Positions 34,590 to 43,144 of a stretch of DNA of 64,000 nt are shown here, piece after piece; position 1 is the first letter of the stretch; the number at the start of each line of letters is the position of its first letter. Both the position numbers and the translations under genes were made by a program. Origin of the DNA: Nitricoxidireducens sp046726235 (GTDB taxonomy: Bacteria; Pseudomonadota; Gammaproteobacteria; Burkholderiales; Rhodocyclaceae); NCBI GenBank assembly GCA_046726235.1, contig JBKPAD010000008.1, positions 1 through 64,000 of the forward strand, given 5' to 3'. A model generated the notes under the pieces. The model ran no database searches and was not told where the DNA came from. It saw only the letters and a list, made by a program, of their open reading frames with translations.

Positions 34590-35781
34590 TGGACCAGCCG
34601 AACAACTACTGACGAAGTTGCTCGGTCGTTGGGAGCGGCGGACGGAGGCGGGGGCTAGCCGCTGCGTGGCACTATCAATCAGTGGGCGAGACGGGGCCGA
34701 CTATTTCACCACCAACGGTGAACGACGCGAGCAGCTTCATGCAACGCTCCGCAATGCCGCACAAGCCGGGGCGGTCGATCTCGAATGGGGACGCTTTGAA
34801 GCCGCCCATGAGTTGAAGCGCGTCGTACTCAAGGACGGAAGCGCGCTCGCAGCCTTTCTGGGACGCGCCTTGGCTGCGACCGCCGTCAACGACCTCGACG
34901 AAAGAATAGAACTCCTGCTGGCTAACGCCGTCCATCCTTGGATCGCCGACGCTTATTGCCAAGCCCGCACTCGCTGGCTGCGTGGCTTGCCAGCCTTGCA
35001 TCTTTCGGCGCAGGACGACAGCGACGACATCCTTCGGTTGGTGACTGCCTTGAAGGCGGTTTCCGAAGGAGTTCACGTCGGCATGGACATGAGGACCTTC
35101 AGCGCTCGCGTTCTCGGCGATTCGAAAGCTATGGAGCGCCTCCAGACTGCGTTCGCTCAGGTCTGGAACGAGTACCACGAGCAAGAGCCTCTTGACCCGG
35201 TGGACCTGCTAGCAACGCTGGGAATCGAGAAGGCGCCCCAACCGGTACTGTTGCGCGGAAGGCTGATCACTGGGACCACCGACGTGTCGGCCCTGCGGCC
35301 ATTCGTCGGACTTCCCGGGGAGGCCTTGAAGACAGTCCAATTGAAGGCGTCTCCGCCGTACGTTCTGGTCGTGGAAAACCTGACGAGCTTCCAGCGCCAT
35401 TGTCGGGAGATCGACGATAAGGGATTGGTCATCTTTTCGAGCGGATTTCCAAACCCGTCCGTCCAATCCCTGCTCCGTCTGCTAAGCATCAAGGTGCCAT
35501 CGTCCACCCCGTTCTTCCATTGGGGCGATACCGATGTGCGAGGAGTCGAGATATTCCATTTCATCGATTCTCTCTGTCCTTCGAGGGAAGCTCGCGCTCA
35601 TCTAATGGACAGGCAGCCTTGGCTAGCGGAACGCCCGGTGACAAGCCATGAATTGAAGGTTCTGAATCGGATCGTCGACGACGGAGTTCCAGCGAGTGCT
35701 CTGGCACGGCGCTTGATCGACGACGGAGTCCCCCGAGACTTCGAACAGGAAAACTTCGATCCCGCACCACCCTGCTCCTGA
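34582..35781 (+). CDS. jetD: Wadjet defence nuclease JetD (Toprim/DUF2220-like)
   Basis: A 399-residue protein; the C-terminal half is a Toprim-type nuclease domain with VVENLTSFQ (about 261, catalytic Glu) and FHWGDTDVRGVEIF (about 311-324, the metal-binding DxD), as in DUF2220 proteins. The N-terminal half is a DUF3322-like helical arm. JetD nicks or cleaves plasmid DNA after loop extrusion by JetABC stalls on small circles. The start overlaps jetC by 8 bp. All key acidic residues are present, so the system looks functional. Confidence 0.9.
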   Translation: MADGPAEQLLTKLLGRWERRTEAGASRCVALSISGRDGADYFTTNGERREQLHATLRNAAQAGAVDLEWGRFEAAHELKRVVLKDGSALAAFLGRALAATAVNDLDERIELLLANAVHPWIADAYCQARTRWLRGLPALHLSAQDDSDDILRLVTALKAVSEGVHVGMDMRTFSARVLGDSKAMERLQTAFAQVWNEYHEQEPLDPVDLLATLGIEKAPQPVLLRGRLITGTTDVSALRPFVGLPGEALKTVQLKASPPYVLVVENLTSFQRHCREIDDKGLVIFSSGFPNPSVQSLLRLLSIKVPSSTPFFHWGDTDVRGVEIFHFIDSLCPSREARAHLMDRQPWLAERPVTSHELKVLNRIVDDGVPASALARRLIDDGVPRDFEQENFDPAPPCS

Positions 35782-35814
35782 CTCGGAACCATCGGTTGTC
35801 GCCCGAGCCAAGAT

Positions 35815-35841
35815 GTGACACAATTTGAACCACTGTGTCAC
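35815..35841. promoter_or_regulatory. palindromic operator upstream of the Phd/PIN pair
   Basis: Perfect arms GTGACACA (35815-35822) and TGTGTCAC (35834-35841), 11 bp apart, 17 bp before the antitoxin ATG. The position suits autorepression by the Phd-type antitoxin. It also overlaps the expected promoter region. Confidence 0.65.
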
Positions 35842-35858
35842 CAAGGAATGGAGCCGCG

Positions 35859-36092
35859 ATGAAGACCGTGACCATCCGCGAAGCCCGCGAAGGACTTTCC
35901 CACCCCGAGCAATTGTTCGCCGCCGACGATGAGGTCGTCGTCATGCGCCATGGCGAGCCGGTCGCCCGCATCCTGCCGGTCGGCAAGCCGCGTCACAAGA
36001 TCCGCTCGCTGGCGGCTTTTCGTGCCAGTCAGAAGCCACTGACACCTCCGCTTTCCCATACCATCAGCGAAGACAGGGAAGAACGCTGCTGA
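35859..36092 (+). CDS. Phd/YefM-type antitoxin
   Basis: A 77-residue antitoxin: MKTVTIREAREGLSHPEQLFAADDEVVVMRHGEPVARILP is the standard Phd/YefM DNA-binding fold, and the basic-then-acidic tail (HKIRSLAAFRASQ...SEDREER) is the toxin-binding part. The ATG at 35859 is chosen over an upstream GTG that would lie inside the operator. The stop overlaps the first base of the toxin ATG, so the pair is coupled. Confidence 0.9.
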   Translation: MKTVTIREAREGLSHPEQLFAADDEVVVMRHGEPVARILPVGKPRHKIRSLAAFRASQKPLTPPLSHTISEDREERC

Positions 36093-36517
36093 TGATCTAC
36101 GCCGACACCAGCGTCCTGGTGAAGCGCTACATCGACGAACCGTTCAGCGCGGAATTCGAGGCGTTGCTCCAGCAGGGAGCGATGGCGATCAGCCGTCTGA
36201 GCGTCGTCGAAATGCGTTGCGCTCTCGCGCGCCGGCGGCGCAATCACGAAATCGACAGCGAACGCGAGAGCCGAGTCAACGCAGAACTCGCTACCGACAT
36301 CCAGGACGGCGCGTTGTGGTTGAGCGGTTTCGACGATACGTGCTTGGCCACCGCCTATCACCTGATCGGCAGACTCGCCCACATTCCCCTACGCACCCTC
36401 GATGCGCTGCATCTGGCCATTGCCGAGCAGATATCCGCCACCGACTTCGCCACCGCCGACAAGGCCCAGGCCGATGCCGCAGCCGCACTAGGCTTCACCG
36501 TTCACCGTTTTTTCTGA
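36092..36517 (+). CDS. PIN-domain toxin (VapC-like)
   Basis: A 141-residue PIN-domain RNase. The acidic active-site residues are visible: Asp in MIYADTSVLVKRY, Glu in SVVEMRCALARR, Asp in LRTLDALHLAIAE and Asp in DFATADKAQADAA. Partners with the Phd-type antitoxin upstream. The target RNA is unknown. It is the last gene of the defence island; lysS begins 8 bp after its stop. Confidence 0.9.
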   Translation: MIYADTSVLVKRYIDEPFSAEFEALLQQGAMAISRLSVVEMRCALARRRRNHEIDSERESRVNAELATDIQDGALWLSGFDDTCLATAYHLIGRLAHIPLRTLDALHLAIAEQISATDFATADKAQADAAAALGFTVHRFF

Positions 36518-36525
36518 CGCCCATC

Positions 36526-38031
36526 ATGACCGAATCCACCGCAGCCCCCCAACAAGACGAAAACCAGCTCATCGCCGAGCGCCGCGAGAAGCTGCGCAAG
36601 TGGCGCGAGACGGGCAAGGCCTATCCGAACGACTTCCAGCGCGAAAACCTCGCCGCCAAACTCGACGAGCTCTACGGCGAGAAATCGCGCGAGGATCTCG
36701 AAGCGACGCCGATCGAGGTCAAGGTCGCCGGCCGCGTGATGCTCAAGCGCGTCATGGGCAAGGCGAGCTTCCTGACGATCCAGGACCTCTCCGGCCGCAT
36801 CCAGCTCTACGTCACGCGCGACGCCGTCGGCGAGGACGCCTACACCGACTTCAAGCACTGGGACCTGGGCGACATCGTCGGTGCCGTCGGCACGCTGATG
36901 AAGACCAAGACCGGCGAGCTGACCGTCGCCTGCTCGCAGATCCGCCTGCTCGCCAAAGCGCTGCGCCCCCTGCCGGAAAAATTCCACGGCCTCACCGACG
37001 TCGAGCAGAAATACCGCCAGCGCTATCTCGACCTGATCACCAACGAGCAGTCGCGCTTCACCTTCGTCGCGCGCAGCCGCATGATCGCGTCGATCCGCCA
37101 CTACATGACGAGCCACGGCTTCCTCGAGGTCGAGACGCCGATGATGCATCCGATCCCCGGCGGCGCCTCGGCCAAGCCCTTCGTCACGCACCACAACGCG
37201 CTCGACATGGAACTGTTCCTGCGCATCGCGCCGGAGCTCTACCTCAAGCGCCTGGTGGTCGGCGGCTTCGAGAAGGTGTTCGAGATCAACCGCAACTTCC
37301 GCAACGAAGGCATCTCGACGCGCCACAACCCCGAATTCACCATGATGGAGTTCTACGAGGCCTACGCGAACTACCAGAGCCTGATGAATTTCACCGAGGG
37401 CGTCATCCGCCAGTGCGCGCGCGAGGCGCTCGGCACCGAGACCTTCGAGTACCAAGGCCGCACGCTCGACCTGTCGAAGCCCTTCCGCCGCCTGACCATG
37501 GTGCAGGCGATCCACGCCACGCATCCGGGCTTCAGCTTCGAGCAGCTCAACGACGCCGAGTGGATCAAGGCCAAGCTGCGCGACCTCAAGGCCGAGGTGC
37601 CGAAAGGGGCCGCCGGCCTCGGCACGCTGCAGATGGTGCTGTTCGAGGAGACCACCGAAGCCGAATTGTGGGACCCGACCTACATCATCGACTACCCCAC
37701 CGAGGTCTCGCCGCTGGCGCGCCGTTCAGACACGAATCCGGAAGTCACCGAACGCTTCGAGCTGTTCATCGTCGGCCGCGAGATCGCCAACGGCTTCTCC
37801 GAGCTCAACGATCCGGAAGACCAGGCCGCACGCTTCCTGGAACAGGCCAAGGCCAAGGAAGCCGGCGACGAGGAGGCGATGTACTACGACGCCGACTTCA
37901 TCCGCGCGCTCGAGTTCGGCATGCCGCCGACCGGCGGCTGCGGCATCGGCATCGACCGCCTGGTGATGCTGCTGACCGACGCCCCGGCGATCCGAGACGT
38001 CATTCTCTTCCCGCAAATGCGCACTGAGTGA
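36526..38031 (+). CDS. lysS: lysine--tRNA ligase, class II
   Basis: A 501-residue class II LysRS. It has the OB-fold tRNA-binding domain (VKVAGRVMLKRVMGKASFLTIQDLSGRIQLYV), motif 2 FEINRNFRNEGISTRHNPEFTMMEFYEAY and motif 3 GGCGIGIDRLVMLLTD. The ATG at 36526 gives the usual N-terminus (MTESTAAPQQDENQLIAERREKLRKWRE). Normally adjacent to prfB; here separated from it by about 8 kb. The stop overlaps the GTG of mnmC. Confidence 0.97.
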   Translation: MTESTAAPQQDENQLIAERREKLRKWRETGKAYPNDFQRENLAAKLDELYGEKSREDLEATPIEVKVAGRVMLKRVMGKASFLTIQDLSGRIQLYVTRDAVGEDAYTDFKHWDLGDIVGAVGTLMKTKTGELTVACSQIRLLAKALRPLPEKFHGLTDVEQKYRQRYLDLITNEQSRFTFVARSRMIASIRHYMTSHGFLEVETPMMHPIPGGASAKPFVTHHNALDMELFLRIAPELYLKRLVVGGFEKVFEINRNFRNEGISTRHNPEFTMMEFYEAYANYQSLMNFTEGVIRQCAREALGTETFEYQGRTLDLSKPFRRLTMVQAIHATHPGFSFEQLNDAEWIKAKLRDLKAEVPKGAAGLGTLQMVLFEETTEAELWDPTYIIDYPTEVSPLARRSDTNPEVTERFELFIVGREIANGFSELNDPEDQAARFLEQAKAKEAGDEEAMYYDADFIRALEFGMPPTGGCGIGIDRLVMLLTDAPAIRDVILFPQMRTE

Positions 38032-39926
38032 GCCGCGGCGCAGCACTCGAACCCGCGCAAATAGTCTTCGGCGCCGACGGCCTGCCGCTGGCGCCGGACT
38101 ATGGCGACAAGTACCATAACGACACCGGCGGCCTCGGCCAGTCGCGCTACGTCTTCCTCGGCGGTTGCGGCCTGCCCGAGGGCTGGGCGGGACGCGACCG
38201 CTACGCGATCTTCGAGACCGGCTTCGGGCTCGGGCTCAACTTCCTCGCCGCCTGGCAGGCTTGGCGCGACGATCCGCGGCGGCCGGCGCAGCTGCATTTC
38301 TTCTCCGTCGAAAAGCATCCGGCGGCGCTGTTCGACCTCGAGCGCGCCCATCGCGCGTTTCCCGAACTCGCGGCGCTTTCAGCGCAGTTGCGCAAGGCCT
38401 GGCCGCCGCGCATGGCCGGCTTCCATCGCCTGCACTTCGACGGCGGGCGCGTGCATCTCACGCTGCTGTTCGGCGACGCGCGCCGCGTCGTCGGCCAGGC
38501 ATCGGGGCGCTTCGACGCCTTCTTCCTCGACGGCTTCGCGCCCGATCGCAATGCCGAACTCTGGTCGCCCGAACTCATGGCCGACCTCGCCTGGCTTGCG
38601 GCGCCCGGCGCGCGCTGCGCCACGTGGACCATCGCGCGCACAGTGCGCGACGCGCTCGCCGTCGCCGGCTTCGAGGTGGAGAAGAAGCCGGGCTTCGGCG
38701 ACAAGCGCGACATGCTCGCCGGGCGCTACGTCGGCCCGTGCGAAGCGCCGCTCGTCGAGCCGGCGCCCGCGGGACGGATCGCGGTCGTCGGCGCCGGCAT
38801 CGCCGGCATCAGCGTCGCCGAGCGGCTGGCGGCACGCGGTCGCGAAGTGCTGCTGCTCGAAGCGGCGCCGCAGCCGGCGACCGGCGCGACGGGCAACAAG
38901 GCCGCCGTCATGCTGCCGGTGCTGGCGCTCGACGAGACGCGCCTCGCGCGCCTGAACCGCGCCGCATTCCTCTACGCCCTGCATCGCCTCGCCGAACTCG
39001 ATGCCATCGGGCACGCGCCCGACTGGTCGCCTTGCGGCGTGCTACAGATACCGCGCTCCGACGAACTCGGCGACCGCCAGACGCGCATCGTCGCCGAGCA
39101 CGGCATGCCGCCGGAGTTCGTGCGCATGGTCGATGCCGAGGCTGCGGCGGTGCTTGCGGGAACGCCGACGGCCGGCGGCGGCTGGTGGTTTCCGTCGGCC
39201 GGATGGATCTCGCCGGTCTCCTTGAGCCATGCACTGCTTGCAGCCGCAGGCGAGCGAGTACAGCTGGTGACCAACGCCGCGCTGGCCGGACTCGAAACGG
39301 TCGCCGAGGGCTGGCGGCTGCGCGGCGCCGATGGCCGCGAGCTGGGCATCGCATCCACCGTCGTCCTCGCCAACTCGCACGGCATGCTCTCGCTGCCGCA
39401 GGCGGCGCAACTGCCGGTGCGCTGCTTCCGCGGTCAGGTCACGCACGTTCCCTCGTCCGCCGATGCGCCGCCGCGCTGCGTGGTCTGCCGCGACGGCTAT
39501 CTCACGCCGCCGATCGACGGCTGGCGCTGCGTCGGCGCGACCTTCCAGCGCAGCCGCGACACGTCGATCGCCGCCGCCGACCACGAGGCCAACCTCGCGC
39601 GCATGGAGGGCATGCTGCCGGGCGCGACGGGCAGCATCGACGTGGCTGCGCTCGGCGGACGCGCCGGCCTGCGCCCCGTCTCGCCCGACAAGCTGCCGAT
39701 GCTCGGCGCCCTGCCGCGCACCGACGCGCGCGGCGACAACATCGAGGAATGGCCGCGCTGGCCGGGGCTTTTCGTCGCCAGCGGCTACGGCGCGCGCGGC
39801 CTGGTCTGGTCGCACTTGATGGCCGAGCTGCTGGCGAGCCGCCTCTGCGGCGAGCCGGCGCCGATCGAGGCCGACCTCGCCGTCGCCGTCGACCCGGCGC
39901 GTTTCCCCTGGAAGGAAGCGGGCTAA
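38028..39926 (+). CDS. mnmC: bifunctional tRNA mnm5s2U methyltransferase/FAD oxidoreductase
   Basis: A 632-residue fusion that completes mnm5s2U34 in tRNA. The N-terminal MnmC2 methyltransferase (1-240) has YVFLGGCGLPEGW, IFETGFGLGLNFLAAW and FDAFFLDGFAPDRNAELWSPELM. The C-terminal MnmC1 oxidoreductase starts at the FAD dinucleotide-binding motif IAVVGAGIAGISVAERLAARG (about 250). The GTG start overlaps lysS in GTGA, so both are made from one message. Confidence 0.95.
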   Translation: MSRGAALEPAQIVFGADGLPLAPDYGDKYHNDTGGLGQSRYVFLGGCGLPEGWAGRDRYAIFETGFGLGLNFLAAWQAWRDDPRRPAQLHFFSVEKHPAALFDLERAHRAFPELAALSAQLRKAWPPRMAGFHRLHFDGGRVHLTLLFGDARRVVGQASGRFDAFFLDGFAPDRNAELWSPELMADLAWLAAPGARCATWTIARTVRDALAVAGFEVEKKPGFGDKRDMLAGRYVGPCEAPLVEPAPAGRIAVVGAGIAGISVAERLAARGREVLLLEAAPQPATGATGNKAAVMLPVLALDETRLARLNRAAFLYALHRLAELDAIGHAPDWSPCGVLQIPRSDELGDRQTRIVAEHGMPPEFVRMVDAEAAAVLAGTPTAGGGWWFPSAGWISPVSLSHALLAAAGERVQLVTNAALAGLETVAEGWRLRGADGRELGIASTVVLANSHGMLSLPQAAQLPVRCFRGQVTHVPSSADAPPRCVVCRDGYLTPPIDGWRCVGATFQRSRDTSIAAADHEANLARMEGMLPGATGSIDVAALGGRAGLRPVSPDKLPMLGALPRTDARGDNIEEWPRWPGLFVASGYGARGLVWSHLMAELLASRLCGEPAPIEADLAVAVDPARFPWKEAG

Positions 39927-40023
39927 AAGCCGTTTGTAAAAAATCGTTGCCGGCGTCTTCGAACGTGCGTTGCCGCGCGTTCTCTTCCTCACGGCCTCAG
40001 GCCGATACCCACAGAGGAAGACC

Positions 40024-40692
40024 ATGAACGCCACGACCAAAGAACACCTGAATCGTCCGCACCCGGCGATCCTCGTCGCCGCCGCCTCGGTAACCGCCTT
40101 CGCGCTCGCCGGCGTCGGCGTGCTGACCGGCGCGATCCCGTCCTCGCACGGCACGCAGGCGCCGCTGGTCGCCGCCGCCGATGCGATCGCCACGGCGCCC
40201 GGCCTGACGTCGCCGGCCGCCGAGCCCACGCAACGCGCGGCTGAAAAACCGGCCGCGAGGACGGCCAAACCCGCGCAGCGCGAAGCACGCCGCAGTACCG
40301 CCGTCGCCGCCGGAGCACAAGCGCCCGTGCCGGCCCCGGCGCCCATCGCCGCCGTGTGCCGCGACTGCGGCGTCATCGAGTCGGTGCGCGAAGTCGCGCG
40401 CGAGGGCGAGGCCAGCGGCCTCGGCGCCGTCGCCGGCGGCGTGCTCGGCGCGGTGCTCGGCAACCAGGTCGGCGGCGGTCGCGGCAAGGACGTCGCGACG
40501 GTGCTGGGCGGCGTCGGCGGCGCGGTCGCCGGCCATCAGATCGAGAAGTCGCGCAACCGGCAGGTGGACTACGAGATCGTCGTGCGCTTCGACGACGGCA
40601 GCAGCCGCGTCATGACGCAGCCGACGCAACCGGCCTGGCGTCAGGGCGATCGCGTCAGGGTGGTCGACGGCGTGATCGGCGCGGGCGCCTGA
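40024..40692 (+). CDS. glycine-zipper 2TM domain envelope protein
   Basis: A 222-residue protein with an N-terminal hydrophobic anchor (PAILVAAASVTAFALAGVGVLTG), an Ala/Pro-rich linker, the segment CRDCGVIESVREVAREGEASGLGAVAGGVLGAVLGNQVGGG and VATVLGGVGGAVAGHQIEK. This is the glycine-zipper 2TM motif of SlyB/17-kDa surface antigen proteins. The ATG at 40024 is preferred to an upstream TTG/ATG region. The last 52 bp overlap the convergent lipoprotein gene. Confidence 0.85.
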   Translation: MNATTKEHLNRPHPAILVAAASVTAFALAGVGVLTGAIPSSHGTQAPLVAAADAIATAPGLTSPAAEPTQRAAEKPAARTAKPAQREARRSTAVAAGAQAPVPAPAPIAAVCRDCGVIESVREVAREGEASGLGAVAGGVLGAVLGNQVGGGRGKDVATVLGGVGGAVAGHQIEKSRNRQVDYEIVVRFDDGSSRVMTQPTQPAWRQGDRVRVVDGVIGAGA

Positions 40693-41561
40693 ACCACGGC
40701 GATGACGGCCGGCGGCGCATCCGCCGGCAGCGGCCAGGGCGGCCCTGCGGTGATCTGATCGAGGCGCGCCTTGGAGACGAGCAGTTCGCCGGACCAGCCT
40801 TCCCCGCCCAGCCTGGGCGCGACCGCGGCGAGCGAATCGGCGATCTCCTCGAGGCTCCAGCCGGCGCGGATCGTCAACTGCAGCGCGAGCAAATCGGCCT
40901 CGCGCAACTGGTCGGCGCGGTAGGTCGCCTTGTAGGCCGAGGCGCCAACGTAGGACGCCGCCGTCGTCGCGGCGGCGATGCCGTCGGTGGCGGTCAGCGC
41001 CGCCGCGGTGCCGCGCAGGATGTTGCCGACCGGCAGCAGCAGCGTGCCGACGACGGAGAAGGCGAGATTGGTGGCGGAATCCTCGTGATGGTGCCCGGCC
41101 ATCAGGTGGCCCATCTCGCGTGCCAGCAGGAAGGCGAGCGCGGGCTCCCCGGGATCGAGCTCGCGCGTGCCTCCATGAACGACGACCGTGCCGGCGGCGC
41201 TCGATGCGGTGCCACGTTCAGTCGTATCCAGCAGGCGAATGTCGAAGCGCGGGATCGGCTGCTGGCGCACCTCTTCAGCCGCGGCGCGCACCAGGCGCTC
41301 GCCGGTGCGCAGCAGGCGGCGATTGAAGGCCGCCACGGCGCCGCAGGTGTCCGGACGGCAGGCGCGCGTTTCGCTGAGCAGCAGGCTGCGTTGGAGGCTC
41401 GCTTCGGAGTAGGCGGCGCCGATCGGCTGCGGCGCGATCACCTGCGTGCGGCCGGTACCGGACGTGGCGACGCAGCCTCCGAGGAGGAGCGACAGCGTCA
41501 GCAGCACGGCGAATCCTCGCAAGGCGAGTCCCTCATGTCCGATGGACCGAGGTCGCAGCAT
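40641..41561 (-). CDS. M48-peptidase-like lipoprotein with altered zinc motif
   Basis: A 306-residue lipoprotein (lipobox LLLGGC about 30 residues from the ATG; a TTG giving MRGFAVLLTLSLLLGGC is an alternative start). The domain resembles the M48/Oma1-type metallopeptidases (VVVHGGTRELDPGEPALAFLLAREMGHLMAGHH, then YRADQLREADLLALQLTIRAGWSLEEIADSLA). The catalytic HExxH is replaced by REMGH, read directly from CGC GAG ATG GGC CAC. It may be catalytically dead or use another ligand. The Glu in the downstream READ element remains. Confidence 0.75.
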   Translation of the reverse strand: MLRPRSIGHEGLALRGFAVLLTLSLLLGGCVATSGTGRTQVIAPQPIGAAYSEASLQRSLLLSETRACRPDTCGAVAAFNRRLLRTGERLVRAAAEEVRQQPIPRFDIRLLDTTERGTASSAAGTVVVHGGTRELDPGEPALAFLLAREMGHLMAGHHHEDSATNLAFSVVGTLLLPVGNILRGTAAALTATDGIAAATTAASYVGASAYKATYRADQLREADLLALQLTIRAGWSLEEIADSLAAVAPRLGGEGWSGELLVSKARLDQITAGPPWPLPADAPPAVIAVVQAPAPITPSTTLTRSP

Positions 41562-41620
41562 CGCCCCCGCGGGAGGGCGTGTCAAGGCGAAACAGCGCGG
41601 TGTTTGGCCGCCGTACCGGG

Positions 41621-43012
41621 TTAAAGGTGGTAGTCGATGCGCGCCAGCACGCGCTCGCGGCCGAGCACTTCGAGCACGGCGTCGATCGCCGGCGACTGCG
41701 GCTGGCCGAGCAGCACGACGCGCAGCGGAATCGCGACCTGCGGCATCTTGAGGCCCTGCGCCGTGCAGGTTTCCTTGATCGCCGCGTTCAGCGCGGCGCG
41801 CTGCCAGTCGGCGCCGGCGAGCGCGTCGCGCAGGGCCTTCAGGGCCACGCGCACGGGCTCGGTGAGGTGCGCCGCGAGCAGTTCGGGCGCGGGATGGATC
41901 TCGGTGACGAAGGGTTCGCAGGCATCGGCGAGTTCGTTGAGGTTGCCGACGCGATCCTTGTAGAGCGCGACGACGCGCTCTAGCGCCGGCCCGGCCTCGG
42001 GGTCGACGCCGCGGCGCGCCAGCCGGCTCGCCGTCTGCGAGGCGAGGCGCACGTCGTCGGCCGCCTTGATGTACTGCGAGTTCAGCCACACCAGCTTCTC
42101 GGTGTTGAACTGCGCCGCCGACGGCGTGATGTGGTCGAGGTCGAACCACTCGATGAACTGCTGCATCGAGAACACCTCGTCGTCGCCGTGCGACCAGCCG
42201 AGGCGCGCCAGGTAGTTCAGCACCGCCTCGGGCAGGTAGCCGTTGTCGTCGTAGTCGGTGACGGCGACCGAGTTACGGCGCTTGGAGAGCTTCTGACCGT
42301 CGTCGCCGAGGATCATCGACAGGTGCGCATACAGCGGCACCGTGGCGCCGAGCGCCTTCAGCACGTTGATCTGGCGCGGCGTGTTGTTGACGTGGTCGTC
42401 GCCGCGGATGACGTGGGTGATGTTCATGTCCCAGTCGTCGACGACGACGCAGAAGTTGTAGGTCGGCGTGCCGTCGGCGCGCGCGATGACGAAGTCGTCG
42501 AGCTCGGCGTTCGCGATCTCGATGCGACCCTTGACCTGGTCGTCCCAGGCGACGACGCCTTCGACCGGATTGCGGAAGCGGATCACCGGCTCGACGCCGG
42601 GCGGCGGCGCGGGCAGTTCCTTGCCGCGCTCCGGGCGCCAGCGGCCGTCGTAGCGCGGCTTTTCCTTCTTCGCCTCCTGCTGCGCGCGCAGCTCGTCGAG
42701 TTCCTCCTTCGACGTGTAGCAGTGGTAGGCGGTGCCGTCGGCGAGCATCTGCGCGATCACGGCCTTGTAGCGCTCCATGCGCTGCATCTGGTAGTACGGG
42801 CCTTCGTCGTGCTCGAGGCCGAGCCACTTCATGCCGTCGAGGATCGCCTGCACGGCTTCGGGCGTCGAGCGCGCGACGTCGGTGTCCTCGATGCGCAGGA
42901 TGAACTTGCCGCCGTGATGCCGGGCGAAGGCCCAGGCGTACAGCGCGGTGCGGGCGCCGCCGATGTGCAGGTAGCCGGTGGGACTGGGGGCGAAACGGGT
43001 GCGGACGGTCAT
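41621..43012 (-). CDS. gltX: glutamate--tRNA ligase
   Basis: A 463-residue class I GluRS: FAPSPTGYLHIGGARTALY (HIGH motif), RIEDTDVARS, THVIRGDDHVNNTPRQINVLKALG and KLSKRRN (KMSKS motif). The ATG at 43012 starts MTVRTRFAPSPTG, the standard N-terminus; upstream in-frame codons lack it. Whether it is discriminating cannot be told here. Confidence 0.97.
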   Translation of the reverse strand: MTVRTRFAPSPTGYLHIGGARTALYAWAFARHHGGKFILRIEDTDVARSTPEAVQAILDGMKWLGLEHDEGPYYQMQRMERYKAVIAQMLADGTAYHCYTSKEELDELRAQQEAKKEKPRYDGRWRPERGKELPAPPPGVEPVIRFRNPVEGVVAWDDQVKGRIEIANAELDDFVIARADGTPTYNFCVVVDDWDMNITHVIRGDDHVNNTPRQINVLKALGATVPLYAHLSMILGDDGQKLSKRRNSVAVTDYDDNGYLPEAVLNYLARLGWSHGDDEVFSMQQFIEWFDLDHITPSAAQFNTEKLVWLNSQYIKAADDVRLASQTASRLARRGVDPEAGPALERVVALYKDRVGNLNELADACEPFVTEIHPAPELLAAHLTEPVRVALKALRDALAGADWQRAALNAAIKETCTAQGLKMPQVAIPLRVVLLGQPQSPAIDAVLEVLGRERVLARIDYHL

Positions 43013-43040
43013 GGCGGAGGATCGCGCTGAAAGGCCGGCG

Positions 43041-43046
43041 ATTTTA
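43041..43046 (-). promoter_or_regulatory. -10 element for gltX
   Basis: TAAAAT on the minus strand, 28 bp before the gltX ATG. No clear -35 element is seen. Confidence 0.35.
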
Positions 43047-43144
43047 GCAAACCGGAGCAGGCGCTCTTCCCGGGCTCTTAACCCGTCGACGGCGCGCTTC
43101 ATGCTTCGCGTACACTAACCCGCGTCGTCACCAAGGAGAATCCG

